27,868 nucleotides of DNA from an uncultured Clostridia bacterium (GTDB lineage: Bacteria; Bacillota; Clostridia; Lachnospirales; CAG-274): NCBI GenBank assembly GCA_947589405.1, contig CANQBT010000007.1, forward strand, positions 1 to 27,868, in the 5' to 3' direction. Below, in pieces: positions 23,289-27,868 of the stretch (position 1 is the first letter of the stretch; each line of letters starts with the position of its first letter). Both the position numbers and the translations under genes were made by a program. Under the pieces are notes generated by a model that worked only from the letters and a program-made list of their open reading frames with translations, did no database searches and was not told the DNA's origin.

Positions 23289-23800
23289 TTCTTTCTTCTG
23301 AGTCTTTCAAGGAAATCCGCAGATTCTTTATCAAGATTATCCATGAGCATATTATTTTTGACAGGTCTGTATTCGTCCATTTTCTCTCTTATATCCTTTG
23401 TCACCATGTGTACATCTGCATACAGATCCCTTGCGGACATTCTCAGAGATCCCTGTGACAGAATAATGACCTGCTCAAGTCCGTCTGATGTAGCGACGGT
23501 CACCTTATAATTACGTGAGAGTATATGGCTTGTCTTTTCTATATATTGATCGGCAGTTTCAGCTTCCTTTGTATATACCACGTATATATTTCCCTCTTTT
23601 ACAACGCTGCCTGTTCCTCCTGCGACCTTATAGGCATCAAACACAAGTATCAGATCCATTTTCCTTACGCCCTGATAATTGCACAAAATATTTATGAGTC
23701 TGTCCCTTGCGGCATCTATGCTTTCATCTGCCAGCTTTCTCAGTTCATCCCATGCAAATATTATATTGTATCCGTCTACAAGTAAATATTCTTTGCTCAT
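23285..23800 (-). CDS. rae1: Rae1/YacP-type ribosome-dependent mRNA endonuclease (NYN domain)
   Basis: PIN-like NYN-domain endonuclease of 171 residues. Bacillus Rae1 (YacP) enters the ribosomal A site and cuts certain mRNAs. Motifs visible are LLVDGYNIIFAW with the first catalytic Asp, RLINILCNYQG, LILVFDAYKV, and YTKEAETADQYIEK with the acidic ET-AD cluster that completes the metal site. VTVATSDGLEQVIILSQG follows. The start ATG at 23800 has AAGGAA about 9 bases upstream, and a strong promoter lies 50 bases ahead. It is translationally coupled to sigH, the standard Firmicutes pair, which supports the call. Confidence 0.93.
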   Translation of the reverse strand: MSKEYLLVDGYNIIFAWDELRKLADESIDAARDRLINILCNYQGVRKMDLILVFDAYKVAGGTGSVVKEGNIYVVYTKEAETADQYIEKTSHILSRNYKVTVATSDGLEQVIILSQGSLRMSARDLYADVHMVTKDIREKMDEYRPVKNNMLMDNLDKESADFLERLRRKK

Positions 23801-23847
23801 AACATTATTCCTTAAAATTTCATTATAACAAGCTATACTGTAATTAT

Positions 23848-23876
23848 ACTATAATACCGACATAATAACAAGTCAA
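23848..23876 (-). promoter_or_regulatory. SigA-type promoter for rae1-sigH
   Basis: On the - strand TTGACT (23871-23876) and TATAGT (23848-23853) are separated by 17 bases, about 50 bases before the rae1 start. The region just beyond it, 23877-24103, holds a repeat-family remnant rather than genes. Confidence 0.72.
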
Positions 23877-23879
23877 AAA

Positions 23880-24099
23880 AAGGGGCTGCTAAGGTGGATT
23901 TGTGTTTAGGGAAGCAGAGTCACAGAAAAAAATCCATGCAACAGGGAAGCTAAATACGGGCGACACACATCGCACGTCCGAAAAATATTGTAAAATTGCA
24001 AATCTGACCGAATACAAACTAACCTAAAAAAATTCATAAACAAAATAAAGCTGCTGCACTAAGATCCATTTTTATAGGGTCTTAACGCAACAGCCCATT
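23880..24099. repeat. Third, degenerate member of the palindromic repeat family
   Basis: This fills the gene-free gap between rae1 and the DUF1232 gene. The right end, read as reverse complement, begins GGGCTGTTGCGTTAAG, nearly the same as the sequence flanking the element at 3331-3629. The left end has GGGGCTGCTAAG and a TTGTGTTTAGG similar to the TTTTTGTTTAG end there. The inside carries CACATCGCACGTCCGA, close to the GCATCGCACATCCGA in the modA-modB element. The ends are imperfect and no gene is present. Confidence 0.6.
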
Positions 24100-24103
24100 G
24101 TCT

Positions 24104-24418
24104 TTATCTCATATCTTTTGTATTAAGCCATAAACGATACATTTCGAGTTCAGATCTAAGAGTCTTAAGTGTAAATATTATAACAGAAATATCATCAAGC
24201 TGTCCCAGCACCGGTATGGAGTCGGGTATAAGATCAAAGGGAAGAACAATATAGATAACGGCAAAAAGCGTAATGACCTTTGAACTGAATGATATATGCT
24301 TGTAATTTCCTTTGACAAAGTCCTTTATCATACTGCACGCCAGTTTAAAATCATCTCTGTACTCAATGAACTTACCGTCAAAATTAAGCTCATTAACAAT
24401 ACTTCTGAATCTATTCAT
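24104..24418 (-). CDS. YkvA-like (DUF1232) membrane protein
   Basis: Small membrane protein of 104 residues. The conserved DUF1232 core is SSKVITLFAVIYIVLPFDLIPDSIPVLGQLDDISVIIFTLKTL, about residues 45-88, with the family's PxDLIPDxIPxxGxxDD motif and one to two membrane segments. The function of this widespread family is not known. It starts 12 bases after the PEGA-protein stop, with AAGGG upstream of the ATG, and is likely co-transcribed with it, so a shared envelope role is possible but unproven. The repeat remnant begins shortly after its stop. Confidence 0.88.
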   Translation of the reverse strand: MNRFRSIVNELNFDGKFIEYRDDFKLACSMIKDFVKGNYKHISFSSKVITLFAVIYIVLPFDLIPDSIPVLGQLDDISVIIFTLKTLRSELEMYRLWLNTKDMR

Positions 24419-24430
24419 ATGCTCACGCCC

Positions 24431-25747
24431 TTAATTTGCAGTAAGTACAAAATTTGCCGATACTTCCTGTCCGTCAACGGTTAAATTAATCTGCTTTGCA
24501 GACTCTGAATAACCGTCAAGCTTTGCGGAAGCAATATAGGAGCCTAAAGGCAGCTGTTTGGTCACAGAGCCTGTGCCTGCCAAAGAATTGTTTATATAAA
24601 TAGCGGCCTGCGGAGGATCGACTGTAAGGGTAACCGTAGCCGACTGTAGTACCTTTACCATATTTATGTTGAACTTATTTTCATCGGAATCTATTGTCAC
24701 CTGAGCAGTAAAGTCCTGATACCCGTCCTTAACGGCTTTTATTGTGTAAGTGCCGTATTCCAGCAGATTTGACTCTGTTTCGGAATACTCCTTATCGTTT
24801 ATATACAGCTTATAGTCCGATACATTTGATGTAATATCAAGCACTCCCGACTTGACCATAGCCTTTGCCAGATCCAGTATATAAGGCTCTTTAGGATTGA
24901 TATTCGCTTCCTTAACAATATCGTCGCAGTTAGAGCCTGTGACCTTTACTGTATATGTACCCTCTGACAGATAAATATTGGGGCTGCTCTTGTTTACGGA
25001 ATATTTTTCACCATTGATATACACAACAGGATAGCTTATTGAATTGAGATTGCGCAGCTGTAGCTGACCGTGTCCCTTCTGTACATTAATTGAGTATATC
25101 TTGTTGATATTGTCATCGTCATAGCCCGTAACGCTTACAAGATCAAGAGGACTCAGCTCTTCAAAGGGTATTACCTCATTGTATCTTTTGGCAGTAGTGA
25201 TGCCATCTATATACTTATATGTCTTGTCGGCATGCTCCTTAGCGTCTCCGTTAAATTTAATAAGCTGGGCTGTCTTGTTTATAGTAATGCCGTAATCGGA
25301 AAATTCCCATGCATTTTCACACTTCTTAAGCTCTGTCAGCTGTTTATCCTTATTAAATACATATGTAAAAATATCGCCTGTGTTTATTTTATCCAATGAC
25401 ACTCCCTGTGGGAAAATACTTTCATCTGTAACGTATACGGTATTTGTGGTTTCCTTCTTGAGATTAAGGAAGGTTATAGTACCGGCGTTTGCATCTACGC
25501 TTTTTACGACAGCATCTATATCTGAGCCTGTAAGGTTTGCCATAGCCTGTCCTGCTATATCGTTGGCGCTGAAATGATCCGTACTTATGTCGCCTCCCGA
25601 ATCACTCATCATATATTTGTACACAAATGAAAAGCTGGCTATACCAACTATAAGGCCTACAACTATGACTATTGTCATCATTACAGGCATCATACTTTTT
25701 TCTTTTTTCTTGTGATTAGTCAGATCGTTGTTCCCTTTACTGTTCAT
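24431..25747 (-). CDS. Membrane-anchored protein with PEGA repeats
   Basis: 438 residues from the ATG at 25747. A basic, Lys-rich cytoplasmic start (HKKKEKS) leads into one membrane segment at about residues 20-45, with the rest outside the cell. Residues about 55-225 contain beta-rich repeats lacking a named motif. The last 200 residues contain three PEGA-type units, each with YINGE, YINDKEY or YINNSLAG, followed by GTYTVKV, GTYTIKAVKDGYQD or GSYIASAKLDGYSES. PEGA domains resemble surface-layer beta-sandwiches and often sit on sensor or wall-associated proteins. A GTG at 25762 would add five residues but has its ribosome site touching it. The DUF1232 gene follows directly. Ligand and role are unknown. 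Confidence 0.85.
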   Translation of the reverse strand: MNSKGNNDLTNHKKKEKSMMPVMMTIVIVVGLIVGIASFSFVYKYMMSDSGGDISTDHFSANDIAGQAMANLTGSDIDAVVKSVDANAGTITFLNLKKETTNTVYVTDESIFPQGVSLDKINTGDIFTYVFNKDKQLTELKKCENAWEFSDYGITINKTAQLIKFNGDAKEHADKTYKYIDGITTAKRYNEVIPFEELSPLDLVSVTGYDDDNINKIYSINVQKGHGQLQLRNLNSISYPVVYINGEKYSVNKSSPNIYLSEGTYTVKVTGSNCDDIVKEANINPKEPYILDLAKAMVKSGVLDITSNVSDYKLYINDKEYSETESNLLEYGTYTIKAVKDGYQDFTAQVTIDSDENKFNINMVKVLQSATVTLTVDPPQAAIYINNSLAGTGSVTKQLPLGSYIASAKLDGYSESAKQINLTVDGQEVSANFVLTAN

Positions 25748-25998
25748 AAATAATATTTTCACTTCCCAACATAAATTATGAATTCTTTTATTTATATTTT
25801 AACTATAATGCAGTAAAATAACAAGTATTTTTTTTACTAATATGAAAAAAATTACAAATACAGAATATGAATTTTGCATAAATATTAATTTTTTAAAGAA
25901 AATCTCAAAAAAAACTTTTATTATTGAACAATATGTTGTATAATCATATTTGATAATGTGATTTTGAAAGAACAGTTAAATTTATAAGGAGTGTAGCT
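25748..25998. promoter_or_regulatory. Divergent AT-rich gap between the PEGA gene and nfnA
   Basis: About 250 bases with no gene, more than 75% A/T, with several A-tracts. A TATAAT at 25939-25944 lies about 55 bases before the nfnA start as a candidate -10 box, but no matching -35 box is found at a normal distance. An ATAAGGAG ribosome site lies just before the nfnA ATG. Confidence 0.4.
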
Positions 25999-26889
25999 AT
26001 GTACAAAATAGTGAAAAAGGAAATGCTGACGGACAACATTTTCCTTATGGATATTGAAGCGCCAAGAGTTGCGGCATCAGCATTGCCGGGTCAATTTATT
26101 ATTGTTAAAAACAGCGACAAGGGTGAAAGAATACCCCTTACCATATGTGACTACGATACTCAGAAGGGTACTGTTACTATAGTTGCTCAGGCTGTAGGCA
26201 AGTCCACGATGGAGCTTATGACATACAATGAGGGAGACTGCGTAAGCGATTTCGTAGGTCCTCTCGGCAGACCAAGCGATCTGTGCGAAATGTCTGAAGA
26301 AGAGCTTAAGGCAAAGAATATAATATTTGTAGCAGGCGGTGTAGGTGCCGCTCCCGTATATCCTCAGGTAAAGTGGCTTAAGGAAAGAGGGATCCCCTCT
26401 GATGTTATAATAGGTGCAAGAACTAAGGATCTGCTCATACTGGAAAAGGAAATGGCGGAGGTTGCCGAAAATCTGTATATATCCACAGACGACGGTACAT
26501 ACGGCTATAACGGCAGAGTAACAGATCTTCTTAAGGATCTTGTTGAAAATAAGGGCAAGAGCTATAACCATGCTGTAGTAATAGGTCCTATGATAATGAT
26601 GAAGTTTACCTCAATGATGACAAAGGAGCTTAATATACCTACTATAGTCAGCATGAACCCAATTATGGTAGACGGCACAGGAATGTGCGGCGCATGCAGA
26701 GTAAGCGTAGGAAACGAAGTGAAATTTGCCTGTGTAGACGGTCCCGAATTTGACGGTCATCTTATAAATTATGACGAGGCTATGAGACGTCAGGCAATGT
26801 ATAAGACAGAAGAGGGTCAGGCAAGACTCAGATATGAAGAAGGCGCCACTCATAAAAACGGCGGCTGCGGATGCGGAGGTGACAAATAA
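25999..26889 (+). CDS. nfnA: NADH-dependent reduced ferredoxin:NADP+ oxidoreductase, small subunit
   Basis: FAD/NAD-binding small subunit of the electron-bifurcating transhydrogenase NfnAB, also annotated as sulfide dehydrogenase or ferredoxin-NADP reductase alpha. It has 296 residues. The FAD-binding RIPLTI segment is at about 44-49, the NAD-binding VAGGVGAAPVYPQ at 111-123, and IGPMIMMK at 195-202. A [2Fe-2S] site near the C-terminus shows Cys230, Cys233 and Cys245. The characterised Thermotoga protein uses an Asp as fourth ligand, and Asp225 is a candidate. The tail ends in a CGCGG motif. The stop overlaps the nfnB start by one base (TAATG), so the subunits are translationally coupled. ATAAGGAG precedes the ATG. 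Confidence 0.93.
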   Translation: MYKIVKKEMLTDNIFLMDIEAPRVAASALPGQFIIVKNSDKGERIPLTICDYDTQKGTVTIVAQAVGKSTMELMTYNEGDCVSDFVGPLGRPSDLCEMSEEELKAKNIIFVAGGVGAAPVYPQVKWLKERGIPSDVIIGARTKDLLILEKEMAEVAENLYISTDDGTYGYNGRVTDLLKDLVENKGKSYNHAVVIGPMIMMKFTSMMTKELNIPTIVSMNPIMVDGTGMCGACRVSVGNEVKFACVDGPEFDGHLINYDEAMRRQAMYKTEEGQARLRYEEGATHKNGGCGCGGDK

Positions 26890-27868
26890 TGGCTGTGAAT
26901 TATACAAAGGTACCTGTAAGAGAACAGGATCCTAAGGTAAGAGCAACTAATTTTGAAGAAGTATGTCTTGGCTACAACGAGGAAGAGGCAGTACTGGAAG
27001 CCTCCAGATGTCTTAACTGTCCTAAGCCTATGTGCGTAACAGGCTGTCCTGTAAATATAAATATTCCTGCTTTTATAAAGAATATAAAGGAAAAGGACTT
27101 CAAGGGTGCTGCCATTGAGATAGCAAAGTATTCCTCACTTCCTGCCGTATGCGGTCGTGTATGTCCTCAGGAAACACAATGCGAAGGCAAGTGCATACTT
27201 GGAAATAAAGGCGATGCCGTATCTATAGGCAAGCTGGAGAGATTTACCGCAGACTGGTCAAGAGAGAACAATGTGGATCTGACTGCAAAGGAAGCCTCCA
27301 AAGGCAAGAAGGTAGCGGTAATAGGCGCAGGTCCCGCAGGACTTACTTGCGCAGGCGATCTTGCCAAGAAGGGCTATGACGTAACTATATTTGAAGCCCT
27401 CCACAAGGCAGGCGGCGTTCTGGAATACGGCATACCCGAATTCAGACTGCCTAAGGAAAACGTTGTAAAGACTGAGATAGACAATATAAAGAAATTAGGC
27501 GTTAAGATAGAGAATAACGTAATAATAGGAAGAACTCTCACTATAGACCAGCTTTTTGACGAGGAGGGCTTTGAGGCCGTATTTATAGGCAGCGGCGCCG
27601 GACTCCCTAAGTTTATGGGAATACCGGGAGAAAATGCCAACGGCGTATTTTCCGCCAACGAAATGCTTACAAGAGTAAATCTTATGAAGGCATATCTTGA
27701 CGACTATGACACTCCTGTTAAAATAGGCAAGAAGGTAGCCGTAATAGGCGGCGGCAACGTTGCTATGGACGCTGCCAGAACTGCCCTGAGATTAGGCGCC
27801 GAAAGCCATATAGTATACAGAAGAGCTGAAGAACAGCTCCCCGCAAGAGCTGAGGAGGTACACCATGC
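26889..27868 (+). CDS. nfnB: NADPH-dependent transhydrogenase large subunit, 5' part (runs off window)
   Basis: Large subunit of NfnAB, related to glutamate synthase small subunit, often annotated gltA. The first 326 of about 460 residues are present. Eight cysteines for two [4Fe-4S] clusters are in place: Cys41, 44, 49 and 53, then 88, 92, 98 and 102. The FAD-binding GAGPAG is at 146-151, AGGVLEYGIPEFRLP follows, and the NADPH-binding GGGNVAMDAARTALRLGA starts at 287. The 3' end is cut by the window. It starts at the ATG overlapping the nfnA stop. With nfnA it links NADPH formation to NADH and reduced ferredoxin, as in fermentative Clostridia. Confidence 0.94.
   Translation, partial: MAVNYTKVPVREQDPKVRATNFEEVCLGYNEEEAVLEASRCLNCPKPMCVTGCPVNINIPAFIKNIKEKDFKGAAIEIAKYSSLPAVCGRVCPQETQCEGKCILGNKGDAVSIGKLERFTADWSRENNVDLTAKEASKGKKVAVIGAGPAGLTCAGDLAKKGYDVTIFEALHKAGGVLEYGIPEFRLPKENVVKTEIDNIKKLGVKIENNVIIGRTLTIDQLFDEEGFEAVFIGSGAGLPKFMGIPGENANGVFSANEMLTRVNLMKAYLDDYDTPVKIGKKVAVIGGGNVAMDAARTALRLGAESHIVYRRAEEQLPARAEEVHH

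Overview
The window looks like a chromosomal segment of a low-GC, spore-forming anaerobic Clostridia member. The basis is the AT-rich, ATA-rich codon use, strong AGGAGG-type ribosome sites, a sporulation sigma factor (SigH), an AbrB/SpoVT-type regulator, the front part of a SleC-like spore cortex-lytic gene, and an NfnAB-type electron-bifurcating transhydrogenase. The species cannot be fixed from the sequence alone.

Layout. (a) 1-3240, + strand: the 3' part of fusA, then tuf with its own promoter and a strong terminator. (b) 3677-9873, - strand: one compact molybdenum operon, read right to left as moeA-like, moaC, moaA, MOSC-MogA fusion, modA, modB, modC. It makes molybdopterin, adenylates it and inserts Mo, and it imports molybdate. 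Most junctions overlap or are 1-2 bases apart, but a 375-bp terminal-inverted-repeat element sits between modA and modB, and a related element lies beyond modC. (c) 9953-15021, - strand: an exported GH5 glycanase with SLH repeats, a MATE transporter, ispF, an AbrB-type regulator with its own promoter, an HD-domain hydrolase and a YesL/DUF624 membrane protein.

(d) 15125 to about 20640: an integrated element. A SleC-like gene on + runs for about 149 recognisable residues and then loses its reading. Directly beyond lie a tandem 11-bp repeat, a Tn916-type tyrosine integrase and a small excisionase (both -), and a divergent 1041-residue protein that I cannot assign. That protein carries a recently duplicated block and five copies of a YINGK-like motif. 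The rest of the SleC-like gene is not in the window. (e) 20660-21565, -: a signal-peptide, SLH-like, membrane-anchored protein of unknown role.

(f) 21852-25747: tcdA (tRNA t6A cyclisation) on +, convergent with rae1-sigH on -, then a third repeat-family remnant, a DUF1232 membrane protein and a PEGA-repeat membrane protein. (g) 25999-27868, +: nfnA and the 5' 70% of nfnB, which runs off the end.

The most novel material is the 1041-residue cargo protein in a minimal int-xis element that has split a spore-germination gene. The second most novel is the family of palindromic TIR elements, one of which sits inside the molybdenum operon. No tRNA, rRNA or CRISPR array was seen.
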